From: Lachnospiraceae bacterium
Lineage (GTDB): Bacteria; Bacillota; Clostridia; Lachnospirales; Lachnospiraceae
Reading direction: 5' to 3'
NCBI GenBank assembly: GCA_021770785.1
Contig: JAETQH010000037.1
Coordinates: 1-41,895, forward strand
DNA: 41,895 nucleotides
Every line of letters begins with the position of its first letter. The stretch's first letter is position 1. The translations under genes were made by a program, and so were the position numbers. The notes below the pieces were generated by a model. That model had not been told where the DNA came from and did not search any database. It was given only the letters and a program-made list of their open reading frames with translations. This document shows, one piece after another, positions 16,966 through 26,133 of the stretch.

Positions 16966-18827
16966 CGAAATTAGCTTTATCAGATGAAATACTTATGAAA
17001 ATTGATAAGCCGGCCCGCTATATCGGAAACGAGCTGAACAGCGTAAAAAAAGACAAGGATAAGGTGGACATCCGGTTTGTTATGTGTTTCCCCGATGTCT
17101 ATGAGATTGGAATGTCCCATCTGGGAATCCAGATTTTATATGATATGTTCAACCGCAGAGAGGACGTGTGGTGTGAGAGGGTGTATTCCCCCTGGCCGGA
17201 CTTACATGGGGTTTTAAAGGAACAGCAGATCCCCTTATTTTCCCTGGAATCTCAGGAACCGGTAAAAAATGCCGATTTTCTCGGTATCACCATTCAGTAT
17301 GAGATGTGTTACACCAATATTTTACAGATTTTGGATTTAAGCCGGATACCGCTGCTTTCCAAAGACCGTACCTGGGAATATCCGCTGGTAATCGGCGGAG
17401 GTCCCTGTACCTATAATCCGGAGCCCATTGCAGATTTTTTTGATTTGTTCTATATGGGAGAGGGGGAGGTACAGTATGATGCCCTGCTGGATTTATACAA
17501 AGCCATGCGTAAAGAGGGGGCTTCTAAAGAAGCGTTTTTGCGGGAGGCAGCTAAAATACCGGGAATTTATGTGCCGTCCCTCTATGAAGTGACCTACAAG
17601 GAGGACGGGACCATCAAAAGTTTTTCTCCGTTATATGAAGATGTTCCTGCTACCGTTACCAAGCAGATTGTCACCGATATGACGGAGGCGGTTTACCCGG
17701 AAAAACCGGTGGTTCCCTTTATTAAGGCGACCCAGGACAGGGTAGTGTTGGAAATCCAGCGTGGCTGTATCCGCGGCTGCCGTTTTTGCCAGGCGGGCAT
17801 GGTGTACCGTCCCACCAGAGAAAAAGATGCAGCACGTTTAAAGGACTTGGCTTATAAAATGTTAAAGTCCACTGGATATGAAGAGATTTCCTTAAGCTCT
17901 CTAAGTTCTTCCGATTATTCCCAGTTAGAAGAGTTAGTGACCTTCCTGATTGATGAGTTTAAGGGAAAGGGTGTCAATATTTCCCTGCCTTCCCTGCGAA
18001 TCGATGCCTTTTCTTTGGATGTGATGGGAAAGGTGCAGGATATCAAAAAGAGCAGTTTAACCTTTGCCCCGGAGGCAGGTTCCCAGAGGCTTCGTGACGT
18101 GATTAACAAGGGACTTACCAAAGAGGTTATTTTAGAGGGGGCCGGCATGGCGTTTGAGGGAGGCTGGAATAAGGTAAAACTTTACTTTATGTTAGGACTT
18201 CCTACAGAGACAAAAGAGGACATGCGCGCCATTCCTGAGCTTGCCAATGACATTGCCGTGCGCTATTATGAGATACCGAAAGACCGGCGGAACGGAAAAT
18301 GCCAGATTACCATTTCCACTTCCTTTTTCGTGCCGAAACCGTTTACTCCTTTCCAGTGGGCGAGAATGTATCCTCCGGAGGACTATATCGGCAGGGCAAA
18401 AATCGTAAACGATACCGTAAAGGAGCAGCTGAACCGCAAGAGTATCAAGTACAACTGGCATGAGGCGGACGTGACAGTATTAGAGGGCGTGCTGGCCAGA
18501 GGGGACAGAAAAGTGGGACAGGTTCTTAGGAAGGTTTACGAGAAGGGCGAAATCTTTGACGCCTGGTCCGAATTTTTTGATTACCAGAGATGGTTAGATG
18601 CCTTTGAGGAATGCGGCGTTACTATGGATTTCTACACCATGAGGGAACGTCCGTTAGATGAGATTTTCCCATGGGATTTCATTGATACTGGAGTGACGAA
18701 GGAGTTCTTAAAGCGGGAGTGGCAGACTGCTATGGGTGAGACGGTAACTCCAAACTGCCGGATGAAATGCTCCGGCTGCGGTGCGGCACGTTTTAAGACA
18801 GGCGTCTGTATGGCGGACAGAAACTAA
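16962..18827 (+). CDS. TIGR03960-type B12-binding radical SAM protein
   Basis: The 621-residue protein has an N-terminal cobalamin-binding-like domain (about residues 35-200, with FVMCFPDVYEIGMSHLG) and a radical SAM domain with CIRGCRFC (Cys269, Cys273, Cys276). The last residues hold further cysteines (NCRMKCSGCGA and VCMADRN) that could bind metal. In many Clostridia this protein and the DUF2344 protein after it are adjacent or fused and lie before RNase G and L21. Their substrate is unknown. An RNA or ribosomal target is suggested by context only. The gene starts within the stop of the small membrane gene. Confidence 0.93.
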   Translation: MTKLALSDEILMKIDKPARYIGNELNSVKKDKDKVDIRFVMCFPDVYEIGMSHLGIQILYDMFNRREDVWCERVYSPWPDLHGVLKEQQIPLFSLESQEPVKNADFLGITIQYEMCYTNILQILDLSRIPLLSKDRTWEYPLVIGGGPCTYNPEPIADFFDLFYMGEGEVQYDALLDLYKAMRKEGASKEAFLREAAKIPGIYVPSLYEVTYKEDGTIKSFSPLYEDVPATVTKQIVTDMTEAVYPEKPVVPFIKATQDRVVLEIQRGCIRGCRFCQAGMVYRPTREKDAARLKDLAYKMLKSTGYEEISLSSLSSSDYSQLEELVTFLIDEFKGKGVNISLPSLRIDAFSLDVMGKVQDIKKSSLTFAPEAGSQRLRDVINKGLTKEVILEGAGMAFEGGWNKVKLYFMLGLPTETKEDMRAIPELANDIAVRYYEIPKDRRNGKCQITISTSFFVPKPFTPFQWARMYPPEDYIGRAKIVNDTVKEQLNRKSIKYNWHEADVTVLEGVLARGDRKVGQVLRKVYEKGEIFDAWSEFFDYQRWLDAFEECGVTMDFYTMRERPLDEIFPWDFIDTGVTKEFLKREWQTAMGETVTPNCRMKCSGCGAARFKTGVCMADRN

Positions 18828-18914
18828 CCGGGCATAACAGACATAGAAATGAAAACTATGTAGTAACAGTCCGGCTGTCCGGCAGAAGGAATACAAAGAA
18901 AGGCAAAAACAGTT

Positions 18915-19640
18915 ATGATAAAAATACGGATAAAATTCCGCAAATACGGCGTGATGCGTTTCATCGGCCATCTGGATATTATGCGGTATTTTCAGAAAGC
19001 AATCAGGCGGGCGGATATTGATATCTGCTATTCGGAGGGTTTTTCCCCGCACCAGATTATGTCCTTTGCGGCGCCCTTAGGAGTGGGAATTACCAGTGAC
19101 GGTGAGTATCTGGATATCGAGGTAAACACCACACGTTCCAGCAAAGAATCTATTCAGATGTTGAATGATACCATGGTGGAAGGCGTGGAAATTACCGGAT
19201 ATGTGAAGCTGCCGGATCATGCGAAAACCGCCATGTCCATTGTGGCAGCGGCGGATTATGATTTATTTTATAAAGAGGGCTATGAGCCGCCCGTCTCCAT
19301 GGAGGAGTTAAGGACAGGTATCCAGCGGTTTTTTAAGGAACAGCAGGAGGTGCTCATCACCAAAAAGACAAAGAAAAGTGAAAAGGTCATGGATTTAAAG
19401 GCACTGGTGTATGAATTTGAAGTGTCTGAGCGGGAGGGAAAACCCTGCTTTTATCTGAAATTGTCCACCGGAAGCTCCGATAACCTGAAACCGGAGCTGG
19501 TGGTTGCCTCCCTCTATGAATTTATGGGGATTTCCTATGAGGAAAATGCAATCCAGATTCACCGGAGGGATGTCTATGCCGCCAATACAGACGGAAACGG
19601 CTTTATTTCCCTTTTGGATATGGGAGAGGAAATTCTATGA
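18915..19640 (+). CDS. TIGR03936 radical SAM-associated protein (DUF2344)
   Basis: The 241-residue protein has the family opening (IKFRKYGVMRFIGHLDIMRYFQKAIRRADI) and the SEGFSPHQIMSFAAPLGVG segment. It has no radical SAM cluster motif of its own and is thought to act with the upstream radical SAM protein, to which it is fused in some genomes. An AAGG lies about ten bases before the ATG. The stop overlaps the start of the RNase gene by four bases, so translation is probably coupled. The function is not known. Confidence 0.9.
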   Translation: MIKIRIKFRKYGVMRFIGHLDIMRYFQKAIRRADIDICYSEGFSPHQIMSFAAPLGVGITSDGEYLDIEVNTTRSSKESIQMLNDTMVEGVEITGYVKLPDHAKTAMSIVAAADYDLFYKEGYEPPVSMEELRTGIQRFFKEQQEVLITKKTKKSEKVMDLKALVYEFEVSEREGKPCFYLKLSTGSSDNLKPELVVASLYEFMGISYEENAIQIHRRDVYAANTDGNGFISLLDMGEEIL

Positions 19641-20896
19641 ATAACCGTTATGTGATTACTACAGAGGAAATAAAAGGGCAGGAATATCTGATTTCTGCCC
19701 TTTATGATGAACAGAAAAAAATGATTGAGGTGACGCCGGAGAAAAAGGAGGGCGGCTCTGTCCTTGGAAATATTTATATCGGGCGGGTGGAAAAGGTGGT
19801 AAAAAACTTAAATGCCGCTTTCATTAAAATTTCTTCCGACCAGAGCTGTTATTATTCCTTAGAAGACTGCCAAAACGCCATTTTTACAAGAAAGCTCTCC
19901 GTAAAAAAAGAACTTGCGGCGGGGGATGAACTGTTGGTGCAGGTGACAAAGGAGGCAATCAAGACAAAAGATCCGGTGGTTTCCTCGAATCTGACTTTTG
20001 CAGGGACGTATGCGGTGCTTACCACCGGAAACCGGAAGCTTTCCGTTTCTTCCAAATTAGACGGGGAGACGAGAAAACGGCTGAAACATATGTTGGAACA
20101 GAATTTCCCTGAAACGAAGGAGAGGAAGTTTGGTCTCATTATCCGGACGAATGCAAAGAGCGTTTCAGAGGAAAATATATTAGAAGAAATTCGTCGTTTG
20201 GAGCAGTTTTACGGGAGACTCTCAGAAACAGCCGTAAACAGAACCTGTTACAGCTGCCTTTACCGGGAAGAGCCCCTCTGGAAAAAGCACTTGAAAGCCT
20301 TAAGGGAAGAGGACTTAGCCCAGATTGTTACCGATGACCGGGAGATTTTTGAGGAAATCTGCGGATGTTATGGCATCGGGGAGGAAGCGTTTTATACCGG
20401 GGGCAGCGTAAAGACCCGGGTGTGCCGGTTTAAGGTAAAGGAGCGGCTTGCCCTTTGTTATTATGAAGATAAAGCCTTGTCCTTATCTTCCCTTTACAGC
20501 ATGAAATCCGCCTTAGAAGAAGCTTTAAGGGAACGGGTGTGGTTAAAGTCAGGGGCATATTTGATTATAGAACCTACGGAAACTTTGACGGTGATTGATG
20601 TGAATACCGGAAAAAATGTGGCAAAGAAAGAAGTGCAGGAAAATTTCCTTAAAGTCAACAAAGAAGCAGCGGAAGAGATTGCGAGACAGTTAAGACTTCG
20701 GAACATTTCCGGCATGATTTTGGTGGATTTTATGAATCTGACCTCTAAAAAAGCGGAAGAGGAATTGTTAAACACCTTCCGAAGCGCTTTAAAAAAAGAC
20801 CCTGTACCTACGCAGCTGGTAGACATGACGAAATTAGGGTTAGTGGAAGTTACCCGGAAGAAAATAAGGAAATCCCTGCGGGAAATATTAAAGTAA
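19637..20896 (+). CDS. rng: Ribonuclease E/G family protein, short form
   Basis: The 419-residue protein has an S1-like domain (about residues 36-120) and the RNase E/G catalytic core. The two catalytic aspartates are Asp321 (TVIDVNTGK) and Asp364 (ILVDFMNL). The core ends at VTRKKIRKSLREILK, so the CPxC zinc-link and small domain that follow in E. coli RNase G are missing. No continuation is visible after the stop. It probably cleaves 5'-monophosphorylated RNAs, perhaps with altered oligomer state. In related genomes the L21 gene tends to follow directly, whereas here a 4.8 kb cassette intervenes. Confidence 0.9.
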   Translation: MNNRYVITTEEIKGQEYLISALYDEQKKMIEVTPEKKEGGSVLGNIYIGRVEKVVKNLNAAFIKISSDQSCYYSLEDCQNAIFTRKLSVKKELAAGDELLVQVTKEAIKTKDPVVSSNLTFAGTYAVLTTGNRKLSVSSKLDGETRKRLKHMLEQNFPETKERKFGLIIRTNAKSVSEENILEEIRRLEQFYGRLSETAVNRTCYSCLYREEPLWKKHLKALREEDLAQIVTDDREIFEEICGCYGIGEEAFYTGGSVKTRVCRFKVKERLALCYYEDKALSLSSLYSMKSALEEALRERVWLKSGAYLIIEPTETLTVIDVNTGKNVAKKEVQENFLKVNKEAAEEIARQLRLRNISGMILVDFMNLTSKKAEEELLNTFRSALKKDPVPTQLVDMTKLGLVEVTRKKIRKSLREILK

Positions 20897-20957
20897 AGAG
20901 AAATGTAAGATAATTGTTTCTGCCGGAAACCGTAATTTGGTTTACAATAAAAATATT

Positions 20958-21008
20958 ATGTAAATATCTAATGCAAACAAAGATAGAAAATGTTATGTAA
21001 ACAAAAAT
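20958..21008 (+). repeat. Short ATGYAAA direct repeats before uppP
   Basis: ATGTAAA at 20958, ATGCAAACAAAGAT at 20971 and ATGTAAACAAAAAT at 20995 form an imperfect direct repeat in the 192-base gap before uppP. They could be regulator sites. The region is AT-rich, so chance is possible. No clear promoter was recognised here. Confidence 0.35.
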
Positions 21009-21088
21009 GAAAACAGGTATAGAAAAAGTTTATCTGCAATAAAATGTACTTAAAAAAGTAAAAACCGGAAAAAGGAGAAGCTGTAATT

Positions 21089-21922
21089 ATGGATTTAAGT
21101 CTGATAGATATTCTGAAAGTAATCTTTTTGGGAATCGTAGAGGGAATCACCGAGTGGCTGCCCATCAGCAGTACAGGGCACATGCTTTTGGTAGACGAAT
21201 TCTTAAAAATGAATATGAGCGACGAGTTCAAGGAAATGTTTTTTGTGGTCATACAGTTAGGAGCTATCTTAGCGGTGGTGGTACTGTACTGGAACCGGAT
21301 GTTTCCCTTTCAATTTAAGGATAAAACAAGGCCCGTTATCCGCAAAGATATTTTTTCCCTGTGGTTTAAAGTAGTGGTGGCATGTATTCCGGGGGCGGTA
21401 GTGACGCTGCTTTTTGACGATTACATCGAAGCCCACCTCCATACACCAACCGTAATTGCGCTGGCGCTGATTGTCTACGGAATTGCCTTTATCCTGATTG
21501 AGAACCAGAATAAGACCAGAACCCCAAAAGTAAACACTTTAGCCGATATTACTTACCGGACTGCCTTCCTCATTGGCCTTTTTCAGGTGTTGTCCATTAT
21601 TCCGGGAACCTCCCGCTCCGGGGCTACCATCATCGGCGGACTATGCATCGGCGTGTCCAGAGTGGCTGTGGCAGAGTTTACCTTTTATCTTGCCGTTCCG
21701 GTCATGTTGGGTTTAAGTTTGATTAAAGTCATGAAATTCGGGTTTGTGTTTTCCGGGGCGGAAATCGTTACCCTGGGTATTGGTACGGTGGTGGCATTTG
21801 TGGTTTCCGTGCTGGTGATTCAGTTTTTGATGGCATATATCAAGAAACATGATTTTAAAGTTTTTGGCTGGTACCGCATTGTCCTTGGGGCATTGGTTCT
21901 GCTGGTGTTTGCCATTCGTTAA
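21089..21922 (+). CDS. uppP: Undecaprenyl-diphosphatase UppP (BacA type)
   Basis: The 277-residue polytopic membrane enzyme removes a phosphate from undecaprenyl diphosphate so that the lipid carrier can be reused for cell-wall and polysaccharide synthesis. The two signature motifs are clear: EGITEWLPISSTGHM near the N-terminus and PGTSRSGATI near residues 170-180, which together form the active site. Higher dosage gives bacitracin tolerance in known species. An AAAAAGGAGAA ribosome site precedes the ATG. It starts a cassette with two envelope-acylation genes. Confidence 0.95.
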   Translation: MDLSLIDILKVIFLGIVEGITEWLPISSTGHMLLVDEFLKMNMSDEFKEMFFVVIQLGAILAVVVLYWNRMFPFQFKDKTRPVIRKDIFSLWFKVVVACIPGAVVTLLFDDYIEAHLHTPTVIALALIVYGIAFILIENQNKTRTPKVNTLADITYRTAFLIGLFQVLSIIPGTSRSGATIIGGLCIGVSRVAVAEFTFYLAVPVMLGLSLIKVMKFGFVFSGAEIVTLGIGTVVAFVVSVLVIQFLMAYIKKHDFKVFGWYRIVLGALVLLVFAIR

Positions 21923-21958
21923 AACCGGAAATTCAATAACAAAGGACTGGTACAAAAG

Positions 21959-23425
21959 ATGCTTTTTAATTCATACATTTTTATTTTTCTGTTTTTGCCC
22001 TTAGCACTGCTGTTGTGGCATGGGGCAAATCATTTTGGAAAATACAAACTGGCACAGGTATTTCTTATCGGTATGTCCTTGTGGTTTTACGGTTATTTTC
22101 ACCCGGCATACCTTTTGATTATTCTTGCCAGCGTTTTTGGCAATTATCTGCTCAGCGCCCTGATGGAGCGTTTCCAGATGCATAAAATTCTCGGCGTTTG
22201 CGGCATTATCTTTAATTTGGGGCTGCTGTTTTATTTCAAATATTATGATTTCTTTGTGGAAAATGTAAATCAGACGTTTCACTTAAACTGGGCGGTGAAA
22301 AATATTGCGCTGCCCTTAGGAATCAGCTTTTTTACCTTCCAGCAGTTAGCCTTTCTGGCAGACCGGATGCAGGGAAAAGCGGAGCATTACGAGCTGGCAG
22401 ACTATATGCTGTTTGTCACTTATTTTCCCCAGTTAGTGGCGGGGCCTATCGTTTCCCACAGGGATTTGATTCCTCAGTTTCATGAAAAGCAGAGACGTCA
22501 TTTTGACTATGGAAATACTCTGACGGGCATCCGGCTTTTTGTTATGGGACTGGCGAAAAAGCTGTTGGTGGCGGATGAATTGGGAAAGGTGGCAGACTTG
22601 GGCTTCGGGGCGATAGACTCTCTGGACAGTATCAGCGCCCTGCTTACCATGCTTGCCTATACCTTTCAGATTTTCTTTGATTTCAGCGGTTACAGCGATA
22701 TGGCACTGGGACTGGGGTATCTGATGAATCTGGAATTGCCCCGGAACTTCCGGTCCCCTTATAAATCTCACAGTGTGAAGGAATTTTGGAGACGCTGGCA
22801 TATGACACTGAATGCGTTTCTCACCCAGTATGTTTACATACCCTTAGGAGGGGGCAGAGCAGGAAAAGCGAAGAAAATCCGTAACACCATGATTACCTTT
22901 CTGTTAAGCGGTATCTGGCATGGTGCAAACTGGACCTTTGTGCTCTGGGGCGTGGTTCACGGCATTGCGGTTTCCGTGGAAAATCTCATGGTTTATGAAA
23001 AAATTCATGTCGGAATCGGAAAGAAACTGGACTGGCTGTTCACCTTTCTCTTTTTAAACCTTGCCTGGGTGCTGTTCCGCAGTGACAGTATCGCAGAAGC
23101 AGGACAGTTTTATCAAAGGCTGTTTTCTTTTACCAATACGGGACATATCTGGATGCTGCCGTATTCCATGGACAGCTTTAAAAATTATCCGCTGTATCTG
23201 GTGGCAGACCATTTCGGAGGCTACGAGGCTGCCCGAATTTTGTACCTTGTCTGGATGCTGGTTACTTTTGCCCTTGCCGTTTTTTTATGTATGGGAAAAA
23301 GCTCCTATGACCGGGTGAAGGAGAAAAAGGCAACCGCTTTGGAAATGTGGGGGCTGGCGTTAGTGTTCAGTTTATGCGTCATTTCTTTTTCAGGAATGAG
23401 TACTTTTTTGTATTTTAATTTTTAA
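21959..23425 (+). CDS. MBOAT family O-acyltransferase (AlgI/DltB-like)
   Basis: The 488-residue membrane protein has about ten or more hydrophobic spans and the MBOAT motifs FWRRWHMTL (His281) and SGIWHGANWTF (His321, the likely catalytic His). Such proteins move acyl groups across the membrane for O-acetylation of exopolysaccharide (AlgI) or D-alanylation of teichoic acid (DltB). The next gene is a membrane-anchored SGNH-like partner, as in alginate, cellulose and peptidoglycan acetylation systems. With no DltA or DltC nearby, O-acetylation of a surface glycan is more likely. It is 36 bases after uppP. Confidence 0.9.
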   Translation: MLFNSYIFIFLFLPLALLLWHGANHFGKYKLAQVFLIGMSLWFYGYFHPAYLLIILASVFGNYLLSALMERFQMHKILGVCGIIFNLGLLFYFKYYDFFVENVNQTFHLNWAVKNIALPLGISFFTFQQLAFLADRMQGKAEHYELADYMLFVTYFPQLVAGPIVSHRDLIPQFHEKQRRHFDYGNTLTGIRLFVMGLAKKLLVADELGKVADLGFGAIDSLDSISALLTMLAYTFQIFFDFSGYSDMALGLGYLMNLELPRNFRSPYKSHSVKEFWRRWHMTLNAFLTQYVYIPLGGGRAGKAKKIRNTMITFLLSGIWHGANWTFVLWGVVHGIAVSVENLMVYEKIHVGIGKKLDWLFTFLFLNLAWVLFRSDSIAEAGQFYQRLFSFTNTGHIWMLPYSMDSFKNYPLYLVADHFGGYEAARILYLVWMLVTFALAVFLCMGKSSYDRVKEKKATALEMWGLALVFSLCVISFSGMSTFLYFNF

Positions 23426-23446
23426 GAGAAAGGTGTGGTTTGCTGC

Positions 23447-24547
23447 ATGAAAGAAACCAATGAGAAAAAATTAGTCGTGCATTTCCTTGCGGGGGCAGCC
23501 GTCTTTTTGGGCGGCATGGCATTGCTTGTGATATTGATAGATCCTTTTTTTCACTATCATAAGCCTTGGTTCGGTTTAAAGCCCCTGCAGACTTCCCACC
23601 AGTATCAGGGCTATGGGGCGGTGAAGCATTTAGAGTATGACAGTCTTCTGCTAGGTTCTTCCGTGGTCATGAGTATCAATACGGACACCCTGGACGGCAG
23701 GCTTGGCTCTGCCACAATCAAGGCGGTGGGAAATTCTGCGGCGGCTCCTTTGCTGGCGGCTTATCTGGATATTGCCTTTGAAGAACACGAGTTAAAGCAG
23801 GTTTACTATGGGCTGGACGTTTTTTCCCTGTACAGTGGGCAGGAGGAAAATCCTTTCCCGAAGGAAGTGGATTACATGGTAAATAAAAACCCTTTTGATG
23901 ATGTTTCTTATTTCTGGAACGGGGATGTGATTTTTGAGAAGATACCGGACATGCTGTCGGTTTCCCGGTTTGACAATTTTACATGGGGGCTTGCCTACCA
24001 GATAAACGATAAAAATGAATGCGGACCAGAATATGTATTGCAAAGCTACAATCCCCTGAAGGATATCGGGGAGCATGAGGTGCATGATGAGCTTTACGGC
24101 TATGATGAGGTGGAGGCAAACCTGACACGGATAGAGGCCTTTGTACAGAAGCATCCTGATACCCGGTTTGAATTTTTCCTGCCGCCCTACTGCATTACCT
24201 GGTGGTACCGGGCAGACAACCAGAATTTGCTGGAATCTTATTTTTATACTTTAGAGCGTGCCATGGAGCGGCTGCTCCCCTATGAAAATGTCTGTTTTTA
24301 CACCACGGATTTTAACAACCCGGAAATCATCACGAATCTGTATCTGTATCAGGACGTGGCGCACGGGGGAACAGTGGTGACGGAGCGGATGGCAGCGGAG
24401 ATCGGGAATCCCGAATATGAAATTACATTAGAAACCTATCAGAAAGAGTTAGGGGATTTGCGAAAGCTGCTAGAGGCGTTTGAGGTTAAGACAGAAACCG
24501 AAGGCATTGAGTTTGTCTACGACGGCCCCATCGAATGCTTAGAGTAA
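23447..24547 (+). CDS. Membrane-anchored SGNH/DltD-like partner of the MBOAT protein
   Basis: The 366-residue protein has an N-terminal membrane anchor (about residues 10-32) and an outside domain. LLLGSSVVM (Ser71/Ser72) resembles the SGNH nucleophile block and QDVAH (Asp303, His306) the C-terminal Asp-x-x-His pair, so it may be an esterase or acyltransferase. Position directly after the MBOAT gene suggests it passes the acyl group to the final surface polymer. ATG 23447 is chosen. A GTG at 23435 is in frame but AAAGG would then touch the start codon. Overall similarity to named families was not recognised, so the function is inferred. Confidence 0.7.
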   Translation: MKETNEKKLVVHFLAGAAVFLGGMALLVILIDPFFHYHKPWFGLKPLQTSHQYQGYGAVKHLEYDSLLLGSSVVMSINTDTLDGRLGSATIKAVGNSAAAPLLAAYLDIAFEEHELKQVYYGLDVFSLYSGQEENPFPKEVDYMVNKNPFDDVSYFWNGDVIFEKIPDMLSVSRFDNFTWGLAYQINDKNECGPEYVLQSYNPLKDIGEHEVHDELYGYDEVEANLTRIEAFVQKHPDTRFEFFLPPYCITWWYRADNQNLLESYFYTLERAMERLLPYENVCFYTTDFNNPEIITNLYLYQDVAHGGTVVTERMAAEIGNPEYEITLETYQKELGDLRKLLEAFEVKTETEGIEFVYDGPIECLE

Positions 24548-24564
24548 AGAAAGAGAGGAAACTT

Positions 24565-25681
24565 ATGTCACAGGAGAGAAAACCCAAAGAGGCGGGAAAT
24601 GCTGTGGGAACCACCATTATCCTGTTTGCCGTCATCGGCATTGTGCTTACGGTGCTGTTAGAGATATTTGCGGGAAATATTGCACATTTGCTGCAGGTGC
24701 CTGCTGAGGCGTATGACAAGGCTGTCCTCTATATCCGTATCTGTTTCCGGCGGCATCCTCGTTATCATTGCATATAATGTCATCAGCGGTGTACTCCGGG
24801 GTGTGGGAAATGCCAATCTGCCCTTTTTATTTGTGGGTGTGGCATGTGTGGTAAATATTATCGGGGATTTGTTGTTGGTGGGCGGTCTGGGAATGGATGT
24901 GGCAGGTGCCGCCATTGCCACTATCGCCGCACAGTCTGTCTCCGTGGTGATATCCGCGCTGGTGCTGCGGAGGCAGAAACTGGGAATTTCTTTTTCCAAA
25001 AATCAGTGCAGGATTTTTTCCGGTGAATTAAAAAGAATTTTGTCTGTGGGTGTGCCCATTGCGGTGCAGGAGACGATGGTGCAGATTTCTTTTCTGGTGA
25101 TTAACTCCATCATCAATCAGATGGGACTGACACCTTCCGCAGGCTACGGCGTGGCGCAGAAGATAGTTGCCTTTATTATGCTGGTGCCTTCCTCCGTTAT
25201 GCAGAGTGTATCTGCCTTTGTGGCGCAGAATATCGGGGCAGGAAAACCGGACAGGGCAAAACGGGGCTTTGTTACGGCTACGATTACCGGCTGCACCGTG
25301 GGAAGCTTTATTTTCCTGTTGGGCTTCTTTGGGGGAAGTCTCCTGTCATCAGTATTTACCAACGACCGGGCAGTCATTGCAGAGAATGCAGCCTATTTGA
25401 AGGGTTTTTCCCCGGAATGTATCCTGACCTGCATTTTGTTCAGCAGTATTGGATACTTTAATGGAAACGGAAAGAGTATGCCGGTGATGATACAGGGAAT
25501 TTCTTCGGCGTTTTGTATCCGTATCCCGGTATCCATCCTGATGGCGGGGCTGCCGGAGACTTCCCTGCTTTATGTGGGATTGGCGACACCGATTACCACG
25601 GTTTACGGGATTATCTTTTTTCTGGTTTGCTTTAAAATTTACGGGAAGAAAAATTTCCATAAAATGAAAAATATCAGTTGA
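24565..25681 (+). pseudogene. MATE-family efflux transporter, 5'-truncated and frameshifted
   Basis: The reading frame from ATG 24565 gives the second-helix region of a MATE transporter (AGNAVGTTIILFAVIGIV, then YDKAVLYIRIC). The rest of the protein (SGGILVIIAYNVISGVLRG onward, to KMKNIS) lies in the next frame. Removing one base in the TGTTTCC run near 24747 restores the continuous YIRIC-SGGIL order seen in intact relatives. The first 60-90 residues with the first membrane spans are also missing, although a GAGAGGAAA ribosome site precedes 24565. It is most likely a dead multidrug or cation antiporter gene. Sequencing error could explain the shift but not the missing N-terminus. Confidence 0.8.
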
Positions 25682-25706
25682 CGTAATTATATTCTTATGT
25701 TAAACT
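25678..25706 (+). promoter_or_regulatory. Candidate promoter of rplU operon
   Basis: TTGACG (25678-25683), a 17-base spacer and TAAACT (25701-25706), with TGT just before the -10 box, make a reasonable sigma-A promoter. It overlaps the stop of the MATE remnant, so the ribosomal block has its own promoter. Transcription would start near 25713. Confidence 0.6.
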
Positions 25707-25795
25707 AACGAAGTATGCCGCACAGTGAGGTCTGAAAGTCCGTCCATTCCGGATGGCACCATAACTGGCGAGTAATGATAAATAGGAGGTGCCAT
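25707..25795 (+). promoter_or_regulatory. L21 leader-like structured 5' UTR hiding the rplU ribosome site
   Basis: ATGGCACC (25753-25760) is an exact complement of GGTGCCAT (25788-25795), which contains the end of the AGGAGG ribosome site and reaches the start codon. A competing small hairpin, CCAT (25744-25747) with ATGG (25753-25756), would free that site. This fits the autoregulatory L21 leader known upstream of rplU in Firmicutes, in which excess L21 is thought to repress translation. Family membership is inferred from position and folding, not from a covariance search. Confidence 0.6.
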
Positions 25796-26101
25796 ATGTA
25801 CGCAATTATAGCAACAGGTGGTAAACAGTACAAAGTATCCGAAGGCGATATCATTACCATTGAAAAACTTGGTGTGGAAGCTGGTGAGAAAGTAACTTTT
25901 GATCAGGTTTTAGCTGTATCTGACAACGGAATGAAAGTTGGTTCTGATGTAGCAAATGCTTCTGTAGAAGCTTCTGTCGTAAAAGAGGGCAGAGGTAAGA
26001 AAGTTATCGTATACAAGTACAAGAGAAAAACCGGTTACCACAAGAAAAACGGTCACAGACAGGCGTTTACACAGGTTAAGATTGAAAAAATCAATGCGTA
26101 A
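25796..26101 (+). CDS. rplU: 50S ribosomal protein L21 (bL21)
   Basis: The 101-residue ribosomal protein begins [14 protein letters not shown] and has the conserved basic end [21 protein letters not shown], which contacts 23S rRNA. The start at 25796 is supported by AGGAGGT six to ten bases upstream. An earlier in-frame ATG at 25775 lies in the leader and is not used. It leads the classic rplU-prp-rpmA-obgE order. Length is normal. Confidence 0.97.
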   Translation: MYAIIATGGKQYKVSEGDIITIEKLGVEAGEKVTFDQVLAVSDNGMKVGSDVANASVEASVVKEGRGKKVIVYKYKRKTGYHKKNGHRQAFTQVKIEKINA

Positions 26102-26133
26102 CCGCAGCTTTTAAGAAAAGACAGGAAATTGTT

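Noticed and set aside
21959..24547. dlt operon for D-alanylation of teichoic acid
   Set aside because: There is no DltA ligase or DltC carrier nearby, and the MBOAT protein has the AlgI-like signature, so O-acylation of another glycan is more likely.
24535..24777. Separate short gene before the MATE remnant
   Set aside because: Its sequence continues into the MATE frame after a one-base shift, so both parts are one broken gene.
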